Shown here in pieces: positions 14,892-24,228 of a stretch of 64,000 nt of DNA (position 1 is its first letter; each line of letters begins with the position of its first letter). The stretch is from Methanomassiliicoccales archaeon (GTDB lineage Archaea > Thermoplasmatota > Thermoplasmata > RBG-16-68-12 > SOIM01). Below the pieces are notes generated by a model that made no database searches, had not been told where the DNA came from, and worked only from the letters and a program-made list of their open reading frames with translations. Where the stretch lies: contig SOIM01000033.1 in the NCBI GenBank assembly GCA_004377185.1, positions 1 to 64,000 on the forward strand, given 5' to 3'. Position numbers and translations under genes: made by a program.

Positions 14892-17813
14892 TCAGCGCTT
14901 CCTTCTCAAAATCATTGGAACCAGGATGACAATCGCGATAGGCATTAGAATGAGCTCGAACTCGGGAATCCTCTCGAAGTATACTTCCTGACCCCCATTC
15001 TCATCCCAAACCCAGGCAATCCCCCAATCATAGGTGTAAGAGTAAACTGAAGTCACATTCCACTTGTAATCCGTATCAGCGGTTATCAGGTTAATCCATT
15101 TCCAGGAAGACCCACCATCCAAAGAGAACTGCCCTGATATCTGCCAGCTTTCGTTTATCCAGAAACCGTACAAGTCGTCCGAGGGAACAAGCGAGATTGT
15201 CGGGTAAGAATTGTCGGAGCCGTCATCCAAAGTCGTTGCAGCACTCCAAGAGGTTGTATACTCGCTGTATTTAATTCTCCCTGAGGTGTCGGCATAGAGC
15301 AGATGAACGCTGTCCGAGGGGTCGGCCACAATCGAAGGTCCGCCCGCCTCCCTGTCCTTCCCATCGCTGGCTATAGTCACAGCCGTGCTCCAGGTCCCTG
15401 ATGAATCGGTGTACTTGTTCCCGTAAATGTTTCCGTTCCTGTTGTAGACGCAGTACATGTCATTGCTCGAGAGAGGTACGATTATCGGGCCGAATCTCTC
15501 GGATTTATCGGTGTACAGTGCTGTCTGGGTGCCAAAGGACTGCAAATCTTCCGGGTCGTCAGAGCGCGTGACCTCGACATTGTAACCCGTATTGTTGTAG
15601 ACCTCCGATGCTATCCAAACGTATCCCTCATAGGCCACCGCAATCGATGTGACTTTTTTGGCAAGGTCGCTGTTGGATATTGAAACCGAGTACTCAGTCC
15701 CCCAAGATATGGAGTTGTCCGTAACGGTACCGCTCCTGACGTAGACGACCTTGTCCGCCGAATCCTTGGCACCGATGATATACAGTTCCGAGTCCGAGGA
15801 ATTGTACCAGACCGCTACGTAGTAGATGTTTGTCGCTGAGAATGCTGTCGAATATGAGTTCGACCAATCGTTCCCGTCAGCGCTGTATTCCCAGGTTATG
15901 GTGCTCTCATCGGCATTGTAGTAGAAGACGAAGAAGTAGGACCCGGTGTAGAAGACCTTTCTCTGCATGGAAAGGCCTACATGGCTGCCGGCACCACCCG
16001 ATTCCACCAGATAGATGCTTCTTGATCGGGTCTGCCAATCCTTCTGCAAGGAGGAGAAGTCCCCAGTGCCCTTCCAGTCAGTGGTCACGAAGAGGATCCT
16101 TGGGTTGTCAAGAGTTCCCAGCCTGCTCAAGGGGGCGGAACACTCCAGCTCCTGTTGCCCTGTCTCGCAGTCCAAGCCAGAAATCTGCTCCCAAGTCCCG
16201 TTGCTCCATCGCCTGAGACCAGAATAGGTTATCCGACCCTGGATCCCCCTGATTTCGATGATGTTGTTGGCCCTGACCCCGTAGTATTCCTCGCCCACCG
16301 AATCGGACGAGTTTGAGTCGATGTAGATGAGGAGGAAGTCCTCGCCCACCCTTCTTGACGGGACCACTACGACCGGAGGAGCGGGTTCACCAGCCTCTCC
16401 GGCATACGGCTTGACCCTTCTCTGTGGGGCGAATGTTCCCTCCATGATGTTTCCGTGAGCCTTCAAGTAGAAGTAGGCCTCGGAAGTTCCTTCCTTCGCG
16501 TCAAATCCAGCGATATCGGTACTGCGAGGTATGTCCGCGTCCAAAGAATCCAGATTGCTAGATTCCCAGTCATCGAACACCCCGTCAATCACAACGTCCT
16601 GAGGGACCTCCTCGATGTATGCTCTGACTATAGGTCCTCTGAGAGAGTAGGGCCTGTCAGCACGAATGGACTCGACGGAAGCGCTTACCAAGGCACCGAG
16701 AGAAGAGAACGTGAGGTCCGTCGAGACCAGCTTGGTCACTGTCTCGTCCTTTTCCACAGTGAACGGAACTTCGATCGGCTCCGTACTTCCATCTCCCTCT
16801 ATGACAACCGTCACACCGCTCACAATGACATCCCCGCCTTTCGCGGTGAAGTTCACCTCCATTATCTCTTCCCTGCCTCTCAAGAAAAGATTCCTGATTC
16901 CCCTTTGCTCGACAAGAAGAGAGCCAGCATCTCTGCCCACAGGAACGGAAGAACAGGATTGGGCTGCTTCATAGTCATAGGCGCAGAAAAGGACCAGAAA
17001 ATCCTCCTCCAGAGCCAACGAGGAGATTCCGGTCTGGACCTCCATCATTCTGCCGGCGGACTCTGCCTCAACCTTCCTCAGTTTCGAGAACGCGCTCCAG
17101 TTGTATCGGTCCTCTCCACTGAAGGAATAGAGATGCGCTCCGCGAACTTCATTGTCCCCTCCGTAGACCTCGATCGCAAACTCGGCTCCGAAGTCCCGAA
17201 CAAGATAGCCTGTGGAGGAGACCCCGTCAGAATCTATGAAGAAATACCATGAATCGTAACCGTTGATGTCCCCGAGCATGATCCCCACGGACTCAACGTA
17301 GAATGAGAGGTGGTTCTTCTCCAAATCTATTGCGTAGGCTTTGATGCTGGCCTCAGGGTTTTCCCCCACGGGTTCGTCAACATATCTCGGGATGTTGTTC
17401 CAGTCCGAGAAGTCTCCGTCGATCTTGAGTGAAGGAAGCATTGTCTCATAAGGGGGTTCCATCAGGTACATGGCAACCACTGGAATGATCAAAAGCCCCA
17501 AGATGACCAGTGTGAACCCGATTCTCAGGTCCCTGTTCGTAACGATGCCAAGGGTGTTCCTCTTGATGGTCAATCTGGCAAGTCCGTTTGTGAAACCGTT
17601 TCCGTTGACGAGTCCGTTCCCGTTGACCAACCCGGTCCCGTTCACAAGGCCGCTACCATTCGTTAGGCCGGTACCATTGACGAGTCCGTTCCCGTTGACC
17701 AGACCTGTTCCGTTGACTCGCCCAGAACCGTTGACCATCCCCCTGCCCCTCATGACAGGGTTCCCGTTGGTGAGCCCTCTTCCCGGGCCCAGGGTCCTCA
17801 TATGCTTGCTCAT
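14892..17813 (-). CDS. NG-repeat membrane protein with large exported beta domains
   Basis: A 973-residue protein. Residues 1-78 are a cytoplasmic low-complexity tract of about fourteen units like GLVNGNGLVNGTG. A transmembrane helix (FTLVILGLLIIPVVAMYLM, about residues 99-117) is followed by an exported region: two DG-x(3)-DW carbohydrate-binding-type domains (SLKIDGDFSDWNNIP and DVVIDGVFDDWES) and a C-terminal propeller-like part with BNR/Asp-box-like repeats. A second hydrophobic helix (ELILMPIAIVILVPMILRRKR) ends the protein. The ATG overlaps the stop of the upstream two-helix protein (ATGA). Role at the cell surface is inferred; no enzyme motif seen. Confidence 0.8.
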   Translation of the reverse strand: MSKHMRTLGPGRGLTNGNPVMRGRGMVNGSGRVNGTGLVNGNGLVNGTGLTNGSGLVNGTGLVNGNGLVNGNGFTNGLARLTIKRNTLGIVTNRDLRIGFTLVILGLLIIPVVAMYLMEPPYETMLPSLKIDGDFSDWNNIPRYVDEPVGENPEASIKAYAIDLEKNHLSFYVESVGIMLGDINGYDSWYFFIDSDGVSSTGYLVRDFGAEFAIEVYGGDNEVRGAHLYSFSGEDRYNWSAFSKLRKVEAESAGRMMEVQTGISSLALEEDFLVLFCAYDYEAAQSCSSVPVGRDAGSLLVEQRGIRNLFLRGREEIMEVNFTAKGGDVIVSGVTVVIEGDGSTEPIEVPFTVEKDETVTKLVSTDLTFSSLGALVSASVESIRADRPYSLRGPIVRAYIEEVPQDVVIDGVFDDWESSNLDSLDADIPRSTDIAGFDAKEGTSEAYFYLKAHGNIMEGTFAPQRRVKPYAGEAGEPAPPVVVVPSRRVGEDFLLIYIDSNSSDSVGEEYYGVRANNIIEIRGIQGRITYSGLRRWSNGTWEQISGLDCETGQQELECSAPLSRLGTLDNPRILFVTTDWKGTGDFSSLQKDWQTRSRSIYLVESGGAGSHVGLSMQRKVFYTGSYFFVFYYNADESTITWEYSADGNDWSNSYSTAFSATNIYYVAVWYNSSDSELYIIGAKDSADKVVYVRSGTVTDNSISWGTEYSVSISNSDLAKKVTSIAVAYEGYVWIASEVYNNTGYNVEVTRSDDPEDLQSFGTQTALYTDKSERFGPIIVPLSSNDMYCVYNRNGNIYGNKYTDSSGTWSTAVTIASDGKDREAGGPSIVADPSDSVHLLYADTSGRIKYSEYTTSWSAATTLDDGSDNSYPTISLVPSDDLYGFWINESWQISGQFSLDGGSSWKWINLITADTDYKWNVTSVYSYTYDWGIAWVWDENGGQEVYFERIPEFELILMPIAIVILVPMILRRKR
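17578..17790 (-). repeat. Tandem NG-repeat coding tract
   Basis: About fourteen 12-18 bp units encoding [GR]-[LMRF]-[VT]-N-G with G, N, T or S at the variable position. Codons vary only slightly (GTT/GTC-AAC-GG), so the DNA itself is nearly repetitive and may expand or contract by slippage. Confidence 0.85.
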
Positions 17814-18133
17814 GGAGCCCTGCCCTCCGCCTTGACCTGCCTGACCTCCTCTGGGGTGAGAGTCCCGCCTCTGAGCGAGACAAAGAGCAGGAGCAACCCA
17901 ATGAAGAACAGGATCAGCCCAACTGTTGCGTAAAGCACGTTTATCGGTCCGAACACCTGGTATGCCATGCCCACGACAGGTACGTGCAAGAGGTCGTGAA
18001 GCCAAGAGCCCAGGGCAAGACCAAGACCGCCCACTGTAATCAGGGCCAAAGAGATGAAAAAGATTATCCTGTCCCGCAACAACCTTGCAGGGGTCATCTG
18101 GGTTTCTTCTTCATCCTCCACCGTCTCATCCAA
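17810..18133 (-). CDS. Two-helix membrane protein upstream of NG-repeat protein
   Basis: A 107-residue protein with an acidic N-terminus (MDETVEDEEETQ), two hydrophobic helices (IIFFISLALITVGGLGLALG and VLYATVGLILFFIGLLLLFV) and a charged C-terminal tail ending in EEVRQVKAEGRAP. It overlaps the next gene by four bases, so the two probably form a membrane complex. TATA AAGTATATAGC near 18176-18186 predicts a leader of about 22 nt. I do not recognise the family. Confidence 0.7.
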   Translation of the reverse strand: MDETVEDEEETQMTPARLLRDRIIFFISLALITVGGLGLALGSWLHDLLHVPVVGMAYQVFGPINVLYATVGLILFFIGLLLLFVSLRGGTLTPEEVRQVKAEGRAP

Positions 18134-18254
18134 AAATTGACCTCCTTGGCACTGGACGCATAAATGCTCCTTGAGCTATATACTTTTTACTTCTTAATTC
18201 TGAAGCGATTGTAGAAAAGATTGCGTACCGCCCTTTTAAAATCATGGTGCCGCC

Positions 18255-20456
18255 CTACTTCGTAGACCCTTCTGATCGGCTCCGAAGCCTTCGAATCTCC
18301 TTGCTGGCTTCCTCAAAGTCCGGATCTATTTCCAGAGCAACCTCGAAGTATCTCAGCGCCTTGGCAGGGTTCTTCAGCTTCAAGAGTGCCCTCCCTTTTT
18401 CGTACCAGTACTCCCCGCAACTATCATTGACAGCAATCGCCATATCCAGACATCTCAGTGAGTCCCGATGCTTACCCATCCTTGAATATGTCAGGGCCAT
18501 TCCGAACCAGCCCAGGTCCTCCACCGACCCGTTCGACACGACATCCTTGTAGCAGGCGAGAGCTTCTTTGTGCTTGCCCAGTTCCCTCAAGCAGTTGGCC
18601 TTAACAAGATGCGCGTTCTTGTCCGAGTCCAGCACCTTGTCGACCGTTGAGACCGCCTGACCGTACTTCTTCTGCTCGTAGAGAACCTTGGACTTCTCAA
18701 TGAGTATCTCGGCCTCGTCATCCATCGAATAGGCCTTGTCAAAGGCTTCCAGCGCATTCTCAAGATCGCCAGCAAGATGTTGCGACCTACCGTAGGCGAA
18801 CCAGACCTTCCAGCTCTGTAGCCCGTTGTCAATCGCTTCGTTCAAGGAGTTGACGGCTTCCGTGTGCTTACCGCTGTTTGACAGGGCATCCGCCCTCTTT
18901 ACCCAGGCATCCTCTTGCTCCGCGTCCGTGTCCACTATCGCGTCAAAGCACGCTACCGCGTCCTTGTATCTCCCCAGCTTGATCAGGAGGTCCCCCTTCT
19001 CATACTGGGCGTGGATGTTGCCAGGGGACATCATGAGTATGAAATCGAGGCATCGAAGGGCCTCCGAGAGGCATATCTGGGCCTCCTCGTAGTTCCCCAT
19101 TTCGGCCATCAGTTCCCCACGGAAAACCCATGCTTCCTCGAACCCTGGGTTGAGAATGAGGGAGTTGTTCAGCGCGTCCCTGGCCTCCTCGATCTTGCCC
19201 ATGATCTCGAACGTTTCGGCCTTCGCGAACCAGGAATGGTCGTAGTTGGGATTGAGCTCGAGGGATTCGTTTATGAGCTCCAGGCCTTCCTCCGGCCGGC
19301 CCAGATTGGCCAGTGCATGCCCCTTCGCGTAAAGTGCGTAGTCGAAATCGGGCTTGATCTCCAAGGAACGGTCGTGGAACTGTATCGATTCCTCGTGCCT
19401 CCCCATCTTGTCCAGCGCATTCCCGATATTGTTCCAGGCTATCTCGTAGTCGGGGTTGACCTCTATCGCTTCGAAGAAGTAGGGCAAGGATTCCTCGTAC
19501 CTCCCCAAGTTGTAAAGGGCATTGCCGAGGTTGTTCCAAAGAACCTCGTCCTCGTTGTCGATCTCCAGGGCCCTCTCGTAGCACCCGATCGCTTCCTCCA
19601 GCCTGTCCATCCCGTGGAAGGTGTATCCTTTGTTGTACCATCCGTGTTTGTAACCAGGATTGATCTCCAATGCCTTGTCATAGCATGATAACGCTTCATC
19701 GTATATCCCCAGCATGAAATAGGTAAACCCCTTGTTGTTCCAGGCCTCCTCGTTCTCGGGATCCACGTCTATGGCCTTGTCATAGCTGTCGATCGCCTGC
19801 TCATAGCTCTCCATGGCGTAAAGGGCGTTCCCCATCCCGTTCCAGGCGTCCAGGAAGTTGGGTCGTATCTTGGTTGCCCTCCTGTACGCCTCGGTCGCCT
19901 CCAGGAACCTGCCTATCTCTTCCAGGAGGATTCCTTTGCGATACCAGGCTATGTGGTCATCCGGGTATTTCTTGAGTATGTCCTCATAAGTATCCAAGGC
20001 CTTCCTGGCCTTGCCCAGCTGAGCCAGTGCCAGACCCTTGTCGTACTCCGCCATTCGGTATCCCGGGTTGAGGTGCAGAGCCTTGTCGTAGCACCTGATC
20101 GCTTTGGTGTACTCATGGAGGTATGAGAACGCGTTCCCCATGTTGTACCACGCGACCTCGTAATTGGGGTCCAGCTTTATCGCTGCCCTGTAGTTGTCCA
20201 AGGCTTTCTCATGGTGGCCGAGGGAATCGTAAGCAACGCCCATGTTGTTATGGACCAGTTTGTCGTCCTCAAGACCCAGCTTTATGGAGGCCTGATACTG
20301 GACGACGGCCTCCTCGTATCTCCCCTCATCGCAGAGGATGTTGCCTTTGAGGAACTCCTCTTCCCCCTTGGCCAGATCTTCGCTTTCCCCTTCCTTGGAG
20401 TTGACCGTCTCGACAAGGACGTTCAGCAATTGGACGAAGCCCATCGCCTTCACCAT
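18255..20456 (-). CDS. Large TPR-repeat protein
   Basis: About 733 residues, almost entirely tetratricopeptide repeats (some 18-20 of them). Many show the W-x-N/K-G-x(3)-x-LG-x-[YH]-E-E-A-[IL]-x-x-[YF]-x-x-[AS]-[IL]-x-[IL]-[DN]-P pattern, for example AWNNKGFTYFMLGIYDEAL and AWNNIGNALDKMGRHEESI. There is no signal peptide or enzymatic domain, so it is a cytoplasmic scaffold. I chose the ATG at 20456; the ATG at 20444 is also possible, and the longer frame from 20495 starts before the likely TATA (near 20470). It diverges from egsA. The partner is unknown. Confidence 0.85.
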   Translation of the reverse strand: MVKAMGFVQLLNVLVETVNSKEGESEDLAKGEEEFLKGNILCDEGRYEEAVVQYQASIKLGLEDDKLVHNNMGVAYDSLGHHEKALDNYRAAIKLDPNYEVAWYNMGNAFSYLHEYTKAIRCYDKALHLNPGYRMAEYDKGLALAQLGKARKALDTYEDILKKYPDDHIAWYRKGILLEEIGRFLEATEAYRRATKIRPNFLDAWNGMGNALYAMESYEQAIDSYDKAIDVDPENEEAWNNKGFTYFMLGIYDEALSCYDKALEINPGYKHGWYNKGYTFHGMDRLEEAIGCYERALEIDNEDEVLWNNLGNALYNLGRYEESLPYFFEAIEVNPDYEIAWNNIGNALDKMGRHEESIQFHDRSLEIKPDFDYALYAKGHALANLGRPEEGLELINESLELNPNYDHSWFAKAETFEIMGKIEEARDALNNSLILNPGFEEAWVFRGELMAEMGNYEEAQICLSEALRCLDFILMMSPGNIHAQYEKGDLLIKLGRYKDAVACFDAIVDTDAEQEDAWVKRADALSNSGKHTEAVNSLNEAIDNGLQSWKVWFAYGRSQHLAGDLENALEAFDKAYSMDDEAEILIEKSKVLYEQKKYGQAVSTVDKVLDSDKNAHLVKANCLRELGKHKEALACYKDVVSNGSVEDLGWFGMALTYSRMGKHRDSLRCLDMAIAVNDSCGEYWYEKGRALLKLKNPAKALRYFEVALEIDPDFEEASKEIRRLRSRSEGSTK

Positions 20457-20579
20457 TAGGACGCCTAAACTTAAATTTTGCCTCAATAGAATCAATCCAA
20501 CGAGCTGCCAGGGTTGTTTAGCTAGCTACCGAAAGGAATACAATATTTATATAATCGAAGAATCATTGAGAGCTTCTAG

Positions 20580-21662
20580 ATGGGGAAGGAAATGGAAGTC
20601 CGTGAGAACTTTTCAAAGACGAAGACTATGGAGCTTCCCAGGAACGTCGTCATTGGCCATGACGCGCTGTTGGAGGTCGAGAAGGTCTGCGACAACCTGA
20701 AGTTGGGCAAGACCGCGTTGCTGGTTGTGGACGAGACCACGAAGAAGGTCGCCGGTGACGCTGTCGCGAGTCTGCTTTCGGACGCTGGCTACACCGTGGA
20801 GGACTTCATAATCAAAGAGGCGGACAAGGAGACCATAGAAGAGGTCAAGACCGTCAGTGTGGAGAATGGGACTTCCTTCCTGCTGGGTGTAGGCGGTGGG
20901 AGACCCATAGACGTGGCGAAATGCGCCTCAACGAATGCCGGGCTACCCTTCCTCAGTGTTCCCACAGCGGCCTCTCACGACGGGATCGTCTCCTCCAGGG
21001 CGTCCATAAAGAGCGATAATGGGCGGGAATCCATCGTGGCCCAATCACCTATGGCGGTCATAATGGACACTTACGTCATTTCCCAGAGCCCCCACAAGCT
21101 GCTTGCAGCAGGGTGCGGGGACATCATCTCCAATTCAACAGCCGTAAAGGATTGGTTACTGGCTAGGAATCTGAAGAACGAATACTACAGCAGCTATGCT
21201 GCTTCCCTCGCCGAGATGACGGCACATCTGCTCCTCGAGAGAGCGGACTCCATCAAGCCCAAGCTTGAAGAAAGTGCCTGGTTCGTGGCGAAGGCCCTTG
21301 TCTCTTCAGGGGTGGCGATGAGCATTGCGGGAACCTCCCGGCCCGCCAGCGGATCGGAGCACTTGTTCTCTCACGCCCTTGACAACATATCGAAGCCTCC
21401 GGCGCTCCACGGAGAGCAGTGTGGCGTGGGTACGATAATGATGATGTATCTTCATGGGGGAGATTGGGGGAGGATCAGGAATGGTCTCCTCGCTGTTGGC
21501 GCGCCAACCTCCGCTCGGGGAATGGACCTACCCGAAGATGACATAATCGAGGCCCTGGTCACCGCCCACAAGGTGAATAAGGACAGATACACCATCCTGG
21601 GTGATGAAGGGCTTACGAGGGACGCGGCAGAGAACCTTGCGCGAACAACCAGAGTAATCTGA
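20580..21662 (+). CDS. egsA: sn-Glycerol-1-phosphate dehydrogenase
   Basis: A 360-residue member of the iron/zinc alcohol-dehydrogenase-like superfamily: GVGGGRPIDVAKCAS (NAD-binding loop), SVPTAASHDGIVSSRAS (family signature), a metal-binding region with GCGDIISN, and SGSEHLFSHALD and ALHGEQCGVG histidines as further metal ligands. It reduces dihydroxyacetone phosphate to sn-glycerol-1-phosphate, the stereospecific backbone of archaeal lipids, and fixes this DNA as archaeal. TATA TTTATATA (20546-20553) lies about 30 bp from the ATG, so leaderless or nearly so. Together with carS at 9 kb it gives two lipid-core steps in the window. Confidence 0.96.
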   Translation: MGKEMEVRENFSKTKTMELPRNVVIGHDALLEVEKVCDNLKLGKTALLVVDETTKKVAGDAVASLLSDAGYTVEDFIIKEADKETIEEVKTVSVENGTSFLLGVGGGRPIDVAKCASTNAGLPFLSVPTAASHDGIVSSRASIKSDNGRESIVAQSPMAVIMDTYVISQSPHKLLAAGCGDIISNSTAVKDWLLARNLKNEYYSSYAASLAEMTAHLLLERADSIKPKLEESAWFVAKALVSSGVAMSIAGTSRPASGSEHLFSHALDNISKPPALHGEQCGVGTIMMMYLHGGDWGRIRNGLLAVGAPTSARGMDLPEDDIIEALVTAHKVNKDRYTILGDEGLTRDAAENLARTTRVI

Positions 21663-21673
21663 GGAGAGCTTTC

Positions 21674-22096
21674 ATGCTGGTCACATTAGTTGGCGAGAAG
21701 CAGGTCAAGGAAGGGAACGAATTCATCTACTTAGGCCCTCTCACGGAGTGCAAGGAGTGCAAGCTCAAGGCCGTTTGTTTCAATCTGGATGCAGGGAGAA
21801 GGTACAGGATCAAGAACTTGCGTGGGGTCCATCACGACTGCAAAATCCATGAAGAGGGCGTCCAGGTGGTCGAGGTGGAGTCAGTGCCCCTGACGATAGC
21901 CCTGAACGGGAAATCCGCGATCGAGGGTTCCACCGTCACATACGAACTGCCGAAGTGTGAAGAGGTTTCCTGCGAGAGGTATCGGTTGTGCCACCCAATG
22001 GCCTTGACGAAGGGGGGAAAGGCCAAGGTGTTGAAAGTGGGCAAGGACCTGGAATGTTCAAAAGGTTATGAGCTCAAGGAAGTCACGATAGAGTAG
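21674..22096 (+). CDS. UPF0179 family protein
   Basis: A 140-residue protein with eight or more cysteines in spaced pairs: ECKECKLKAVCFNL, HHDCKIHE, KCEEVSCERYRLCHP and a late Cys in DLECSKGYELK. This is the euryarchaeal UPF0179 family, whose function is unknown; the cysteines suggest an FeS cluster or zinc. It starts 11 bp after egsA, with GGAGAG as SD, so it is probably in the same operon. It converges on moeA with four bases between stops. Confidence 0.85.
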   Translation: MLVTLVGEKQVKEGNEFIYLGPLTECKECKLKAVCFNLDAGRRYRIKNLRGVHHDCKIHEEGVQVVEVESVPLTIALNGKSAIEGSTVTYELPKCEEVSCERYRLCHPMALTKGGKAKVLKVGKDLECSKGYELKEVTIE

Positions 22097-22100
22097 GAAG

Positions 22101-23306
22101 CTAGAAGAACCTGACTTCTACGATCTCCTCTTTTTCGAGAAAGTCCACGTTCGATGGAATCTCGATGTATCCCTCCGCGTCCCCCAGACTTGTGATCGCT
22201 CCGGATTCCTTGAAGACCGGGACCGCCAGGCCGTTCTCTATCTTCACGGTGAGGAACTGGTGTCTGCCCAAGGTGGAGACCACTCTCTTCGAAAGCGGGA
22301 ACCTGGCTACGTCGATCCTGCTCTCGGGGAGGGATGCCATCTTTCTGAATGCCGGGGCCATGAGCACGTTCCCGATGGTAAGACAGGCTGCCGGATATCC
22401 GGGAAGTCCGAACACGAGTTTCCCATCCACCTTCCCGCACAAGGTCGGCTTGCCGGGTTTTATCTGAACGCCGTGGAAGAGGACCTGGCCCTTCTCCCTC
22501 ACGACGTCCACAAGAACGTCCCGTTCGCCTACCGAGCTCCCCCCTGAGAACACGATGCAATCACTGCTCCTGGCCTTTTCAAGTGCGCTTCCGATCGCCT
22601 GGATCGTGTCTTCGACCACGGGATATCGTGCCGCCTCACATCCATTCTTCCTGGCCACGGACTGGATCGTGTAGGAGTTCACATCATATACCTGGGAAGG
22701 TGAGGGCGATTTCCCGAGCTCGCATACCTCGTTCCCGGTGGGAAAGATCGCCACATCCGGTCTGCGGAAGACTGGGACCTTCTCGATCCCCAGGGCTGCG
22801 ATGACGCCTATCTTCCCTTGGTGAATCAACTCTCCCTTCCTCAGACAAATGGCACCCTTTTCGATGTCCGAACCTGCTGGCGAGACGTTCTGTTGAGGGT
22901 GGACCGGGTCGAAGACCTTAACCGCGTTTCCTTCCACTTCCGTTCTCTCCACGATTACGACCGCGTCCGCTCCGTCCGGAAGAGGTGCCCCGGTGGCTAT
23001 CTCCACCGCCTGACCTTTCTCGACTCCGACCTGGGACTGCTCTCCGGCCCTTACCTTTCCCACGATCTCCAAGGATCTGGGGGAGAATTGCCCGGCCCCG
23101 TACGTGTCCTCTGCCTTGACCGCGAACCCGTCCATGGCGGACCTGTCGAACGGTGGTACGTTCAGATCCGCGTTGATGTCGTCTGCTAGGACCCTTTGGA
23201 CCGCCTCCTCGATCGCGACCGTTTCCGTCTCAGAAATCGATTTGACATTATCCAGCATGATCTTCTTCGCCTCCTCAAGGGAAACCAGTGAAGAGAACGG
23301 ACGCAT
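22101..23306 (-). CDS. moeA: Molybdopterin molybdenumtransferase
   Basis: A MoeA of about 401 residues: N-terminal VPPFDRSAMDGFAV, IATGAPLPDGADAVV, then the MPT-binding core with VAIFPTGNEVCELG, VFSGGSSVGERD and IKPGKPTLCGKVDGKLVFGLPGYP, and a C-terminal domain IV. It inserts molybdate (or tungstate) into adenylated molybdopterin. Last gene of the moaA-moaDE-moaC-moaB-moeA operon; its ATG overlaps the moaB stop (GTGATG). A GTG one codon upstream is possible. Confidence 0.95.
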   Translation of the reverse strand: MRPFSSLVSLEEAKKIMLDNVKSISETETVAIEEAVQRVLADDINADLNVPPFDRSAMDGFAVKAEDTYGAGQFSPRSLEIVGKVRAGEQSQVGVEKGQAVEIATGAPLPDGADAVVIVERTEVEGNAVKVFDPVHPQQNVSPAGSDIEKGAICLRKGELIHQGKIGVIAALGIEKVPVFRRPDVAIFPTGNEVCELGKSPSPSQVYDVNSYTIQSVARKNGCEAARYPVVEDTIQAIGSALEKARSSDCIVFSGGSSVGERDVLVDVVREKGQVLFHGVQIKPGKPTLCGKVDGKLVFGLPGYPAACLTIGNVLMAPAFRKMASLPESRIDVARFPLSKRVVSTLGRHQFLTVKIENGLAVPVFKESGAITSLGDAEGYIEIPSNVDFLEKEEIVEVRFF

Positions 23307-23803
23307 CACTTTCTCACCTGCGACAGCACATGACCCATCTCCGGGAGGACCAGTTCCTCCATGGCCACTTTGACCGCGTTGGGGGATCCGGGAAGACAGA
23401 AAACAAGGTTATCTTCCACGACACCAGCTATGGCCCTGCTCAACATGGCAGAAGATCCTATCTCCTTGTAGGACAGCGTCCTAAATATCTCCCCAAAACC
23501 CTCGAGTATCCTGCTCATCAATGGCACCAGAGCTTCTACCGTCACGTCCCTTGGGCTGATTCCCGTTCCACCGTTGCAGATGACCACATCGGAAATCTCC
23601 AGAGATTCGAGAACGGCCTCCCTTATCTGGCTGGCCTCATCCTTCACAATCCTGTACATTGAGATACTGTGACCTTCGTTTCTGAGCGCCTCCTGTATTA
23701 TCCTTCCAGAATCGTCAGTCTCCTCGGTACGGGTATCGCTAACAGTCACGACCGCACATTTCAGGTCTCTCAAGGCTTCCTTCTTGTGCTCCAAATGGGT
23801 CAT
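23306..23803 (-). CDS. moaB: Molybdenum cofactor biosynthesis protein MoaB/MogA
   Basis: A 165-residue MoaB/Mog-type protein: AVVTVSDTRTEETDDSGRI, VICNGGTGISPRDVT, and VFCLPGSPNAVKVAM near the C-terminus. In archaea this protein is the molybdopterin adenylyltransferase that activates MPT before metal insertion by MoeA. The ATG overlaps the end of moaC by four bases. The downstream overlap with moeA suggests that the adenylation and insertion enzymes are made together. Confidence 0.93.
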   Translation of the reverse strand: MTHLEHKKEALRDLKCAVVTVSDTRTEETDDSGRIIQEALRNEGHSISMYRIVKDEASQIREAVLESLEISDVVICNGGTGISPRDVTVEALVPLMSRILEGFGEIFRTLSYKEIGSSAMLSRAIAGVVEDNLVFCLPGSPNAVKVAMEELVLPEMGHVLSQVRK

Positions 23804-24228
23804 TCGCCCTTCTCCTTTGTTACGACCCTCATGTTCGTAATGGCGGTGTGCGGGTACTGTCCTCTCTCGTCCTTCTCAAGATACTTCACCATGTCCCAAA
23901 TCGTCAAAAGGGCAATGGACGCGCCCACCAACGCTTCCATCTCCACCCCCGTCTTATAGTCGGCCCGAACCTCGCAACGACATACGATTCTGTCCTCCTT
24001 CACGTCGAGATCCACGCTTGCATGAGTAACTGGGATTGGGTGACAAAGAGGAATCAGATTCGATGTGTCCTTGACACCTTTGATGCCGGCCAGTTTTGCT
24101 GCGGTCAGGACATTCCCTTTCACCACCGTTCCCTCATGGATAGCCTCAATCGTGCCTTTCTTCAGCACTATACTTCCCTCGGCCACCGCCTTCCTTGGCA
24201 CGACCTTCTTCTCGCTCACGTCAATCAT
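23800..24228 (-). CDS. moaC: Cyclic pyranopterin monophosphate synthase
   Basis: A 142-residue MoaC: IDVSEKKVVPRKAVAEG, GNVLTAAKLAGIKGVKDT, SNLIPLCHPIPVTHASVD, then TGVEMEALVGASIALLTIWDMVK, with the conserved His and Asp/Lys residues of the family. It converts the MoaA product to cPMP. The ATG at 24228 lies eight bases inside the 3' end of moaDE, which fixes the start; longer readings into moaDE are not needed. Confidence 0.94.
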   Translation of the reverse strand: MIDVSEKKVVPRKAVAEGSIVLKKGTIEAIHEGTVVKGNVLTAAKLAGIKGVKDTSNLIPLCHPIPVTHASVDLDVKEDRIVCRCEVRADYKTGVEMEALVGASIALLTIWDMVKYLEKDERGQYPHTAITNMRVVTKEKGE

